From assembly GCA_009767595.1 (NCBI GenBank), contig VSDK01012488.1, positions 361,177 through 425,176 on the forward strand: a stretch of DNA of 64,000 bases. The letters run 5' to 3'. The first letter of the stretch is position 1; each line of letters starts with the position of its first letter. Positions 33,308 to 43,888 of the stretch are shown one piece after another. The position numbers and the translations under genes were made by a program. The stretch is from Symbiodinium kawagutii (Eukaryota > Sar > Dinophyceae > Suessiales > Symbiodiniaceae). The notes under the pieces were generated by a model, which worked only from the letters and a program-made list of their open reading frames with translations, made no database searches and was not told where the DNA came from.

Positions 33308-36300
33308 AATCATGATGATGGATAATTTGATGAATGATTTTTGCAATATTGATCTTACCCTCCAGTAGGAGTTCTTCTTCCGCACAACAAGTTCGTCCTG
33401 ACTTGAATCTCTTTATCTTGGGTAACCACTTCACTTGCTAAGGCAACATTCAATTCCATTGAGTGGCAGTGTTGCAACAATAGTACTCAAACCCGCACAA
33501 AGATCATCAAGCATCTGCGAGTATGGGCTATGCGAGGGTTTGTTGACCACCACCCAAGATTGCCAGCAATGTGGGAATGGGCCGAAACCTTGCGGTGTTT
33601 CCATGATTCCTCAAGCATGTAAAGTAAAAGAACTAATAAAACCCTTCTAACTGCATGGGCGAGCTTGCCACTAGCTTTCCACTATCGAACAGGTTGGAAG
33701 ACACCGGTTGCAAAGAGATTCAAAACAACATACAACAACCCCAACTTGGGTAAACAGATTACCCTGGACAAGAAAAACAACAGCAACAACAACAACAACA
33801 ACAACAACAGCAGCAGCAACAACAACAACAACAACAATCACAACAACAAGGGAAAACAAACGACCCTACCAATCCCATGAGGTTGCCGGGGTGACCTCCA
33901 CTGAAAACGGGGCCGCTCCGCCTTCTCCACAATCTGGTCGTTGCCCTTCTGCACAGCTTGGGGGTTGATAGAGACCTCTCCACGGCGGGTCGTCCACCGC
34001 TGCGTGCGTCAGACGAGCCATAGTGGCAGGGACGTGGACTCTACACATCTGATGCTGATTCACACATGTTTGCACATATTTATATAGGTACATCTATGAT
34101 ATCTATGTATCTATCTATTCGTTTATTTCTCTATTTACCTATGTGTTTATATGTTCATCTATCTAGGTATAGACATAGATACATCAAGATACAGATACGA
34201 ATATAGATGTAGATATAGACATAGAGACATGGATATAGAGATATGGATGTAGATGTAGATATAGATGTAGATGTAGACATAGATCCCCAATAGAACCAAC
34301 ATGGCAATGGCAAGGAGACCCACCGTTTGGTAGTACCGACATGTTTGGAAACACACTTAAATAGATGTGCCAGCCCCCACATATCAAGATCTACATGTGT
34401 CTGTGTGTGTGTGCGTTTCTTATGTATGTGGGTGGAACCTGCAAGCCATAAGTTGAGACGACTGAAAGTGCACCGATGCCACAGAAGTGGTCAACAAAGT
34501 AACATTCAGTAATTATATAATGGTTGTCCTTGACAATACTTGTATATCATTCCTCTCTGCGCAGAGAGTCAGTCTGTACTACTACGTCTTCAATATTACT
34601 TGTAGAGAGAGAGAGAGGTTATTATATACAGCTACGGTAATATACGGCAATCATATACGATTGTCAGCAGTAATCATCAAGATCTGCTGCATGACCCCTT
34701 GCTATTCTTGCGGATCACCTTGAAAAGTCTCAACCCAAGTAGAGCAGAATCCCATAATGAGGGGGTAAAAACCCACCCCGCAATGCCACTATGAGTCTTC
34801 AAGGTATGTACACATGTATCTACTATGGGCAGTCCCTGCACAGAATCACCCATATTCATAGGAATAGCGAATAGAAGGTGATTTCCTGAGAGTAGTGGCG
34901 CAAATCAATAGCAGAATCTAAACCACCATTAACCTGTGATCGCATAACCTGTGTCGATTGCCACTTCTACTCTGGTTTTGACATCTTGGGACGAGCACCA
35001 AGACTAAACTCACTGCTTAGAGCTTGCCGCCCAGGCGCCACAAAGAAATCGTGTTTGATCTTTCCCACCTTCGGGCTGCAAGGACAAGAGGCAGTATTGG
35101 CTTGAAGTAGTCAGGCCCAAATATGCGTGCGACTTGATGCTTAGTTATGATATATCTATGATATATTTATGATAGGCATATGGCATATGTATATAATAGT
35201 ATAGTACTTATATTCATCATGCTTTTTGTAGCTGGAAATCCCCATGTATAGCTGATTGGCATCATACTGAACCCATTTCCATTGGCTTCTGTCATATTTT
35301 GCAGCTTCAACCTATAGGGTGGCTAGGATGCTGTAGCCAGGAGGTACCACGCCGCGTTAGCCAAACGTTTTTAGGCTTCGTTGGAAGGCACGGCCTGTGA
35401 ATCTCACCAAGTGAAGGGCATTTCTAAGGTGTATGCAATCCGGCAACGAAACTTCTCGACCCCATGGATTATTTGTAAGTATCCCAAAAATGGCTCTCAA
35501 GTTCATATTGAAGGCCATTTGGCTGTGGGTCATTGTTGGTTCTTAACCCCCATGAAATTGGTTGGTGAACTGCTTGACCCAGCTCGCCATTTCATGCCAT
35601 TTCGACATCGATCTTCGTCATCCCCAAGCGCCATCTACCCAGGCAGCCACAGGCAGTGTCGCGCACCGTGCCACTGGCCCAGCAGGCGGGTGCGTGGGGC
35701 GTTGCGTCCAGTCGCACTTCCACCTGAAGCCGTGGGGGCGACCCTGGACCTGGACCCCGGACCCATGATCTGTTGAGCACCTGCCACTTGGGTATGGTTA
35801 AGAATGACTTATAGCTGGTTAGTGGTTCATAATACGGCATGATAAATAACAATAGGGGATATACCAGCTTTATATGGCTGTGGGTCAAGCAGTTAACTAT
35901 CAATATTGAGCAACAAGTTCATAGGGAAGACAATGGTTTATGATGGGAAGCAGGGGGACCAAGGGTTTTGACTCATAGCCACTTGAGCTCACCATACAAC
36001 TTCAACCTTCATCAGCCTTCGCCTTCATCAACCTTCAACAGTTGGGCGGCACATTGGGGAAGCTTCGTGCTGAGCAAACTCAAGGGACTGGGTGTAGCCA
36101 TGATGGTGATATGAGCAATGACTGGTAACAACCTGCTGAAATGGCTTGGTGAATGCTAAATCTGATAAATGAAGCATTCATGGTTAATCATGGTTAGTCA
36201 TGGTTAGTCTAATTTTGATGGATTGCTAATCGCGATAGCTACATATATGCTCAGTGATATGATAACCAGGTGGTGCTATATACAGTTTCATGACAATGGT

Positions 36301-36923
36301 GCTGTTGGTATCATGGCAGTGAGAGGCCCAACTGACTATGGTTGTTGTTGCTGCTGTGAGGTTTGAGTGTTGGTTGTTACCACCAACCAAAATGGATAAC
36401 CAATAGTGGCACTGGACCAATTCGAATAAACATAGTTTCATGTCTTCCTGGATGATTCCGTCTATGACAAAATGGTTGCTCGGTCTACGTCTGGGAATGC
36501 AACAGAAATTGCATGTTAAAGGGACTGTACAGGTTGCAGCATGTTGGGCAGGAAAACGTCCGTCTAATTTTAGGCTCGTTCACTCTGACAACAACCCGTG
36601 GGGAAAGTCCGCAAAGCATTGCCGGGGAAATTTGTGGTTTGGAAATTCCTGGTTTATGAACAGATCCGGATGGACATGTATGCTCTCGCATACAGATCTG
36701 GATGGTACCCTGACATGATTCAAAGAGGACAGCGGAATACCCTTCCGTACATACGTCAAGTAGTCTATTGATTGTCTATCTATTGTCTATTTACTGTCTA
36801 TCTATTGTCTACCTATCTGTCCATCTATCCATCTATCTATCTGGCCGGTCTGTCTATCGATCTATCTATCCATCTATTTATCTATCCATCTATCTATCTA
36901 TCTATGCATCTATCTATCTATCC

Positions 36924-36954
<31 letters not shown>

Positions 36955-37933
36955 AACCATGCATACCAGTTTATAACCATCATTAGCCAGCAACCAATGA
37001 TGGCCCCAAAAACAGATCATTCTTCATGCATACAGTATGAAAAATACATATATTGGTTCAACCATAACCATCACGATAACCATAGCCACTCAGTACAGTA
37101 CACTTTACACCTTTACACAGTTATACACACACATATTTGCACACAGTGTGCGGCCTCTTCACCAATGCTGGGAGAGAATTTCTCGATCTCCGCGGGACTA
37201 TATCCTCAGCGGCTGAGATCCTCCGGGGGAACTGTCAACAATAAGGTGTTACAACGTCAAACCACCTCGGTGTGTCAATGCATGATACTTAATTACTCAA
37301 AAATAAATCATACCACCTACTAACCATACAGTTTCATAGCAATCATCAAACTTGGGAAACCATCAGTGACTTGAGGGTACACTATGGCGACTTGGACAAA
37401 CCCACTGAAGCCCATGTGCGAAGCATCATGGAGTTACAACCTGGTGTAGTGTACCAGCTGTGCAGCTGGGACGGCAACCACATGGTGCTGGGGAGCTACA
37501 TGCGGCTGTCCGTTGATCATGCGACCCCTTGCGAAGCCAGATATTTTCAGCGGCTGAGCCATGTTCCAGGAGGTGCTGAACTCTTGAAAAAGCTCTGATG
37601 GTTGTCACAGGTTTCGCGTGCGCTGCGTCCAGCCATCCAAACGATCACCTTGCGATTTCCAGCATAGATTCTCAATAAACCAAGCGTCACTGCTGTTTGG
37701 TTCGTACTAGTGGGTGACGCCACGTAGATCAAAACATACCGATCCAATATCAGTATGCGCATCAACTGAACCAACAACCAATCGTCGGAAACTACCATCA
37801 TCGTGATGTGAGCCCTCATTCGCAGAATGCACGGATCAGGCCAATCTGAGGTGCCAACTGGGAGCTCTCCTGGGCGAAAACTGACCATTCAGGAATATAT
37901 ATATATATATATATATATATAGATAGATGGATG

Positions 37934-37987
<54 letters not shown>

Positions 37988-40389
37988 GTACATACTACAT
38001 ATATGCATGTAAATCTTCGTATCTACATGTATCAATATATATATATATATTTCAATATATGTGTAATTTCTATAAATATATGTATATACGTATACATCGA
38101 TGTATACTCACATATATACATGAATATCAACATATGTATATATATAATATATATGTATATGTTCACGTGAATACCTTAACTTCATGTGAATATCTATATG
38201 CACATTCTATATTACATCTGTGTGTGCGCACTCATAGGCGAATGTACATTGCCAACGTACCGGCAAACAGGGATAGAGAGAGAGAGAGAGAAACATATGT
38301 TGATGGCAACGAAGAAAGGCAAACTACCAACCCTGAGCTATTCCCATGTCACTGGGAGACTGGACGAACCATCAACCGTTCACATGCAATCCTCCAACAA
38401 GCTGGGTAGCTACCAGTTACCAATACTTTGTGAGCCCCTGTTTGCTTGGCACTGTATGTACAACCCGGTGGTCCTACATCACACTACATCAGTGGTGTTG
38501 AAATCAGCAGCTCAACTGCAAACTTCAGGCAGGCTCGCAAGCCGAAGCTTGACACGCAACATCCATTACTAGCATATAGTGCCTTGTGTCATTATACACT
38601 TACTATCATGCCACATACCTAATGACCAAAACAGCTTAGGATCCAACTCAGTAAGTATCCATTACGCTCCAGAGGTATCAACCTTTAGTTCTCGGAATCA
38701 CCGATCGACCAAAGTCGATAGGTCCCCTCCTCACATCTGCCGCAGCGTAGCGCGTTGGAGGCCAAATTCCGTCCTGGAACAGGCAGATGTCCGGTTACAC
38801 AGGGGAACAGGCAACCGTCCGGGTGGGGGCGAGAACACGTGGAGCCAGCAGGAAATACCCTTTACCTCATTCTACTGGCTAGCAAATGACAATGTCTCCA
38901 GAATGGAGTCTGATGAATGATTAGTTTTCTATTTTCCGCCAATGTAGCCTATATGGCTGTGGGTCAAAAGCCTCAGTCCCCTGGTTCCCCTATCATGAAC
39001 CATCGTTTCCCTTATCATTGTTGGTCATTACCATGAAGTTGGTTGGTTCACTGCGGCTGACCCGGTCGCTCGCCATATCCGTTCCTTTCTCAGTACCTTA
39101 GCAGCGCCCCCTGGCGCCGTCCTCAAAGCCAATGAGCAGCTCATCTTTGGGCCCCACGTCTTTTACGAAGCCGCAATACCTGGGACGGGTCCCAGCTGCC
39201 AGGAGGCTGGCTCCTCGTTCGCCAAGCCCTCGAGGTTTGGGGGTCCCCTGCCTGCTGTGTCTGTGTGCTACACCCTGTTTTTGTGTGGTTTTGCTATGTT
39301 TCTGAAGGTCATTTCACGTGCCAACCAAGATATATCAAAGCATGACCAGTCCCGAGAAATGGATGAACACAGCGACCCAAGATCAGGGATCGACGGTTAT
39401 AAACCATTGGCATTGGTTTTGAATGGTTAGAAGCATGATTAGTACAGGGGTTAGACAAAGTCACCCCTAAGTCATACCTAAAGCCTTTTGCCCCATGTGA
39501 ACGCAGTTTGCAAAAGTCATACCTTTGTCACGCCTTTTGGGCTGCCCCCAATGAGAACGCAATCGTCACAAGTGGTGATCAAACAAATAAAATTGCTTGG
39601 GAACCTTTGTTTTGTTGATATTGCGCCATGCTTGGTAGCCACATCATTAATAAATGGATGGCTTGAGATTATGACGAATGTCCAGTCGATCAGGGAGAAA
39701 AAAGTGTCACCTGTTCCCAACAATTTACTCCGGCATCAATTCGATGATCCACTAGTCGTCCACGCAAAGTAATCATGGTTTCCACACTGAAGTGATGATG
39801 TTGAGGGATTTTTTGGGGTACACCAGTGATATGAATGTACTCCTTAAATCGTATAGATGTATTTACACCTGATAGATGGATGGATGGATGGATGGATGGA
39901 TGGATGGATGGATGGATGGATGGATGGATGGATGGATACCTGGATGGATGGATAGATGGATAGATGGATAGATGGATAGATGGATAGATAGATGGATAGA
40001 TGGATAGATGGATAGATAGATGGATAGATGGATAGATGGATAGATGGATAGATGGATAGATGGATAGATGGATAGATGGATAGATGGATAGATGGATAGA
40101 TGGATAGATAGATAGATAAATAGATGGGTAGATGGGTAGATGGATAGATCGATAGATAGATAGATTGATTGATAGATAGATAGATTGATTGATTGTTAGG
40201 TAGGTAGATAGATAGACTAGATAAATTAGATAGATTAGATAAATAGATCTTAATTAACTCTGATCTACTTGTTAGACTAATGGTTGGATGCCCTGTTTCC
40301 CCGCGTTTCTGAAGTGTGGCCACCCTTCACCTCCCCGATCGCGCACCAGATGTTCCTGGCATCCTTTTGCACCTCCACCGCGCCAAGAC
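28952..40389 (-). CDS. FMR1: FMRP/FXR-like gene, tandem Agenet (Tudor) domain part
   Basis: Exons: 40356-40389, 39122-39179, 38731-38773, 37155-37204, 35655-35723, 35024-35068, 33922-33945 (or -33948), 30590-30646, 28952-29003. They join in frame to [116 protein letters not shown] and [20 protein letters not shown]. These line up one after another with the two Agenet/Tudor domains of animal FMRP (VEVRGSNGAFYKAFVKDV; FENNWQP...DVR; DEVEVYS...[28 protein letters not shown]). FMRP-family proteins are RNA-binding translational regulators; the Agenet pair binds partners or methylated peptides. The N-terminal start is unlocated (a weak ATG candidate lies at 40854). KH exons should follow (see 2052-2193). 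Donors are GC, GT and two GA. Confidence 0.75.
29152..29265. mobile_element. MITE-like element, family D
   Basis: TTGGTGGTTGAACCACTCCT ACGAAAAATATC ... GGAAAATCAAAAATGTTGAA AACCACCAACAACCAG. Confidence 0.6.
30590..30646 (-). CDS. FMR1: FMRP-like exon: end of Agenet domain 2
   Basis: Nineteen codons, [19 protein letters not shown], matching ERLRSVNPNKPATKD. CGCAG/GAG acceptor and CAG/GTGCCG donor, phase 0 at both ends. Confidence 0.72.
30690..30830. repeat. TAATAACTAATAAC repeat
   Basis: AT-rich 7-14 base repeats in an FMRP-like intron. Confidence 0.85.
32690..33325. repeat. Long ATG/GATG microsatellite
   Basis: ATTG/ATGG tetramers pass into more than 550 bases of (GAT)n with sparse GAC, GGT and AAT interruptions. 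Six-frame translation gives poly-Asp, poly-Met, poly-Ile and poly-His ORFs, which are artefacts. It is in the intron of the FMRP-like gene between 33.9 and 30.6 kb. Confidence 0.95.
33776..33852. repeat. (AAC)n/(CAG)n microsatellite
   Basis: AAC trinucleotides with a short CAG core, 70 bases upstream (minus sense: downstream) of the FMRP-like micro-exon. Confidence 0.92.
33922..33948 (-). CDS. FMR1: FMRP-like micro-exon (24 or 27 bases)
   Basis: Encodes (K)GNDQIVEK, which fills precisely the gap equivalent to TYNEIVTI before EKLRPV of the next exon (ERLRSV in FMRP). Two AG acceptors three bases apart (33949 and 33946) leave the exon 27 or 24 bases long; the second gives the usual AG/G context. 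GC donor. Confidence 0.62.
34145..34275. repeat. (GATATA/GATGTA)n microsatellite
   Basis: Imperfect AGATAT/AGATGT hexamers in the FMRP-like intron. Confidence 0.9.
35024..35068 (-). CDS. FMR1: FMRP-like exon: Agenet domain 2, middle strand
   Basis: Fifteen codons, [15 protein letters not shown], matching RMIKGEFYVIEY of FMRP. AG/GTG acceptor, CAA/GCTCTA (GC) donor; phase agrees with both neighbours. Confidence 0.6.
35655..35723 (-). CDS. FMR1: FMRP-like exon: Agenet domain 2, first strands
   Basis: Twenty-three codons, [20 protein letters not shown] then RDT, matching [20 protein letters not shown]. Clean CAG/GTG acceptor and ACT/GCCTGT (GC) donor. GC-rich third positions contrast with the surrounding AT-rich repeats. 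Confidence 0.72.
35874..35985. mobile_element. MITE-like element, family B
   Basis: TATGGCTGTGGGTCAAGCAG ... GGGTTTTGACTCATAGCCA; the interior matches the 8.65 kb copy (GTTAACTATCAATATT; AGGGAAGACAATGG). Confidence 0.72.
36770..36956. repeat. (CTAT)n microsatellite
   Basis: Imperfect CTAT/CCAT tetramers, the reverse-complement type of the 39.9-40.2 kb array. Intronic. Confidence 0.93.
37155..37204 (-). CDS. FMR1: FMRP-like exon: linker between Agenet domains
   Basis: Encodes [18 protein letters not shown] donor in phase 0 joins it to VEVRLDATP of the next exon, the equivalent of ESDEVEVYS in FMRP. Confidence 0.6.
37895..38160. repeat. (TA)n and (TAGA)n tract with AT-rich tail
   Basis: A run of TA dinucleotides, about 16 TAGA units to 37985, then AT/TG-rich low-complexity sequence with further TATATA runs. 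Confidence 0.9.
38731..38773 (-). CDS. FMR1: FMRP-like exon: Agenet domain 1 end (WPPTRY..ADV)
   Basis: Encodes [14 protein letters not shown] plus a split Arg codon, equivalent to NNWQPDRQIPFHDVR of FMRP. The acceptor TTCCAG/GAC is clear. The donor is ambiguous by one or two bases (GA or GG), so the end is approximate. Confidence 0.6.
38951..39063. mobile_element. MITE-like element, family B
   Basis: TATGGCTGTGGGTCAAAAGC, interior CATGAACCATCGTTTCCCTT and GGTTGGTTCACTGCGG, end CTGACCCGG. It sits directly beside the FMRP-like exon at 39.12 kb. Confidence 0.68.
39122..39179 (-). CDS. FMR1: FMRP-like exon: Agenet domain 1 core
   Basis: Encodes [24 protein letters not shown]...... FE is the signature of the first FMRP Agenet repeat. 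The 5' bases GACGG just past the exon are repeated at the start of the next exon (38773 downward), so the splice point is ambiguous by five bases, with the AG-consistent solution using a GA donor. Confidence 0.72.
39870..40236. repeat. GATG/GATA tetranucleotide array
   Basis: Starts as (GATG)n, changes to alternating TGGATAGA and ends in TAGA/TTGA variants. It lies between the first two FMRP-like exons. Confidence 0.95.
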
Positions 40390-40917
40390 CTTCCGGAGTT
40401 CGCAGCAGTCACTGGTCGAAAGCCCACCGCGGAGTCACAGAGAAACTCCTTGGATTCGTGAAGTCATCCTTTAGATAAACACACTAAAACAATGGTTTCA
40501 AATGGATGTTCATGGTTCTATTGGAAATCAAGTCCCGGGCGATTCCTGGCGTGTTTTTTCCTGAGTTGGGATCCAAACTTTCCAATGTCCGTGACATGTC
40601 TTCGAAGCCACACGGATTTGAGGGATGATTGGGGTCAATCCCTGCTGTTTGGGTCCCTTCCACCCAGCCAGTTGCCACGGTCTAACGTCCAGGGACCCAT
40701 GTAGTGTGATAGATTTTTAGCCACATCACATGTACCTTGGATATCTAATGATATCTAGGTATATAGCTGCATGATTCAAAAATGATATGTGTTGTTTCTG
40801 TCCACGTACCCTGCGTCACCGTCCCAAGCTCCCGCAGGTGCCTCCATTGGCCATCCCGGCGTCGGTCCAGTCACTGCCCCGGTCGTCGCACTTGAGCCGC
40901 AGGTTGTTGTCGTGGAC

Positions 40918-41039
40918 AGGAACAATCAGCTGGTGGTTTCTCAAGCCATAGGGAGCCCCAAAGCCATGGTTGGTTTATTACTATAAATGACTACTAATGG
41001 ATGATTGGGGGGTACCCCTATTCTGAGAAACAATCAGCT
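40918..41039. mobile_element. MITE-like element, family A, with flanking direct repeat
   Basis: TGGTGGTTTCTCAAGCC ... CCCCTATTCTGAGAAA, flanked on both sides by CAATCAGCTGG (40923-40933 and 41031-41041), which looks like a target-site duplication or a shared end sequence. Confidence 0.7.
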
Positions 41040-41337
41040 GGAAGGAGCAACCAACAGTGAAAGCCCTTGTGACCAGCTGATTGTCCCAAGCTGATTGTCT
41101 AACTAATTGATTGAGAACCATCAATCCCAACAGTGAAAGCCCTTGTGTTATGCCTTGAAATTGATTGGATGGGTGTTGACTCTGAATTCTAAAATTCAGG
41201 CATCATTGTAATCACTTCTGCACAGAATTATATATGCATTGTAAGTAAGGCAACACTAACCGCTTACAACTAAGACAACATTTGGGTGAAGTGACCAATG
41301 GTTCGTTGTCAGAAGTCAACCTGAGGTACCTAGCCTG

Positions 41338-41814
41338 TTGCCTCCTTGGTATAGACCCATCCGGCATCCTCTGATGAGAATTTATCAAGGCGTCAACGTC
41401 TTGCAGTCGCTCATAGGAATACGGTTTCGGCCAGGAGTTCGTTTCTCGTCTACATGTCGTTGTCAAAAATCGCTTGCCCCGAACCAACCCAAGTTATCAA
41501 TTCTATATGGGTTAGTCGGTTATAACTCCAGTTTTGGTGTAACTTCAGTTTTCATTGTCAACCCATTTTTCGGTAAGACCACCAATGAACAAGTCCATGC
41601 GTTGATTCTGACAATAGCCTGCAACAAAAAGCGGACCTGTACGTACGAGCTCATTTGCCCAATCATCTCCAAAATAACACGCGTTTGGAGTTTGGGTCTC
41701 CATCATTGGAGGGACTCTCTGTCGTTTGATGGGTACGAAGACGTGAACCAAGCCATTGTCTTGAGGGATGGTTTGAGGGCGCCTGGGATACGCATCACTT
41801 TGGGTTGCAGGTAG
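41338..41814 (+). other. Unassigned ORF of 158 codons
   Basis: Uninterrupted from ATG to stop, in a region without low-complexity repeats. Overlapping minus-strand frames are also open (41545-41751, 41212-41487). No domain or motif recognised; it could be chance or a decayed transposable-element fragment. Confidence 0.2.
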
Positions 41815-42127
41815 TGATTGTCGTGTAGCCCTCGGTCAGGGGGTTGAAAGTACCAACCATGAAATAAAACCAGGATCTATGGCACAAAAACCGTGAAATC
41901 CTACAAAAAACATCGGTACAGCGGACTCCTGCACCACCAGAATTTCATGTTTTTTTTGGGTCGATCATGATTTTATGTTACGAGTGGGTAGGTCAACCAT
42001 GTTTTTTGTGGGTCTGTGTGGAAAATCGCCCGCGATTTTGTGGGTCAACCATGTTCGAACCCCCACAGAAACCATTGAACTGACTTGCTTTCCTGATCAG
42101 GCAGAGAGATGGAACACTGCCTACAAA

Positions 42128-42246
42128 TACTGGTTGGTGATTTCAACCCCGATAAAAAACATTAATCAACCAACAAACCATTTGTTAACTGTAAATACAT
42201 TTGGGGAGATAAAAACGTGTTCAGAACCACCAACCAGATTATTGCA
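42128..42246. mobile_element. MITE-like element, family D
   Basis: TACTGGTTGGTGATTTCAAC CCCGATAAAAAAC ... GTGTTCAGAACCACCAACCA G; the ends form an inverted repeat CTGGTTGGTG / CACCAACCAG. Confidence 0.6.
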
Positions 42247-42333
42247 ACAGCCATATGCAAATGGTGGGCTTAGCACTGATCATTGAGCCTTTAGCCAACT
42301 CGCCCCAATCTGATCTCTGCTGGTTGAATTCGC

Positions 42334-42369
42334 CTCGTAGTCCAGAGCCGCGGTGTTCACAGCATCTGC
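42334..42369 (-). CDS. Exon-like block, possibly Misato C-terminal part
   Basis: Between CTGAG/G and GAG/GCGAAT (GC donor) the open frame reads ADAVNTAALDYE. It vaguely resembles the INTALAL helix of Misato. Short and unproven. Confidence 0.22.
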
Positions 42370-42845
42370 CTCAGTTGAATTCAGCGAACCAAAGTTGAAG
42401 TCCATCAAACTGAATGGTTTTGCTTGTGGCTTAAACACCATTGTTTTGGCTTGTCCAAAATTTGCTCATTAGTGCAAAACGGGGATTGAAATCATATGGC
42501 TTAGCACATGGCTGTCAAAGATGGAGCCGGTGGAGTTCCCAAAGCTGTGAACCAACCCGGCGACTTTGATTTTTTTGCAACCAAATCATGGGCTATGACA
42601 ACCCCAAGTTCCATCAGATTTCATCAGCTATGACAACCCCAAGTTGATCAGTGAGAAGAACAATTCTTCACAATTGTCAACCCAACGTTTGAGCAACTGC
42701 AGCAAGTGCATTTTTGATGTGCAAGGGTGTCTCAAGACCCACAAATTCCTGATTTTACAGAAATATGTCTCGGATTCTTCGGGCACAGCCAGTGGCCAGA
42801 TATGGGTGTGTATGGCGAGGCTTTGCGCTGATTAGGCTAACCATC

Positions 42846-42958
42846 TTGGGTGTTTCTCAAAATCGGATCAAATAGGGGTACCCCGAAATCATCCATGATT
42901 AATCATTTGGAACAATAAACCAACCATCTTTGCGGGTCCTCTATTCTGAGAAATCCCA
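42846..42958. mobile_element. MITE-like element, family A
   Basis: GGGTGTTTCTCAAAATCGG ... CTCTATTCTGAGAAATCCC; interior AATAAACCAACCATCTTTG as in other copies. Confidence 0.68.
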
Positions 42959-43833
42959 TATCAACCAACCAACCAGTCATGGACAGTCCCAACTTGCCAG
43001 TTGACCTGGTCTCATCCCCACAGAGGTGCGATTGCCACAGTGGTTGTGGAGATTAGTTTTAGGTCGGTATCAAAAATGGTTATTGCTTCAAAAATTGAGT
43101 TTTAGGAGTTATAGGGAAACCAAGGGATTTTCTATGGTTATATACTGGTTAATGTAATGGTCAATCATGATTGTTCTTTTTCTCGAACCATTCAGCATGA
43201 CTGATTAACCAATGGTCTTAGTCATGTTACTCCAATGGTTAGTCCTGCGATTCACGCGATCGCGAATGCCTATTCCACGGAACGTAACCGGTCAAGAACG
43301 CTCAAATTTATCGTGGATGGTGAAGCCGCCTTTGGGACATGTCCGGTGTCTGGGCTAAGGTCATGCTCCGAACGAAGCCATTTCCAAGTGGCGCACTCCT
43401 GGCAGCATAGACTCACCCCAGGATAGTGCAGGCGATTGTGACCTGAACGCGGCGGAGATTCTCCGGTGCAACCTGGCGGAAGCCTACCAGGTCTGATGAT
43501 GTCTGATGAACCCCAACATACAAAGCTCTCACCCTACGAAAACCGAGTAATTCAGCAATTCGTTTCCTAAGCGATCCTTTCTATCGCTGTTTACAAAGCA
43601 ATTCCAAGTCCAGCTTGATCACCCCACATGCAGAAAAGTGGGATATGCCGCGCACGAGTAGTCAAAAAGGATTTCGGAAGGAATTGGGAACATGCTTGGG
43701 AACTGCAGTTTCGGCTATTCCCATCATACATTGAGATTAAGATTTTCAAACATTGGGTAAATGAGTGAGAATTTGTACATTCAAACATATTAAACAAATG
43801 GATCTCAAACAATTGGCTTTGGGTAATTTCTAC

Positions 43834-43888
43834 ACGCACACACACACACACACACTTGCACACACACACACACACACTTGCACACACA
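43834..43888. repeat. (CA)n microsatellite
   Basis: CACACA runs interrupted by CTTG. Confidence 0.95.

Noticed and set aside
32690..33385. Long poly-Asp, poly-Ile, poly-Met and poly-His ORFs
   Set aside because: They are translations of a (GAT)n microsatellite in different frames, with no other coding signal.
37371..37598. Plus-strand ORF ([20 protein letters not shown]) as a gene
   Set aside because: Reads like protein but has no family match, no splice support, and lies antisense within an FMRP-like intron; left unassigned.
41212..41751. Retroelement integrase/polyprotein fragment
   Set aside because: Minus-strand frames look protein-like but I could not find a zinc-knuckle, DDE or YxDD motif.
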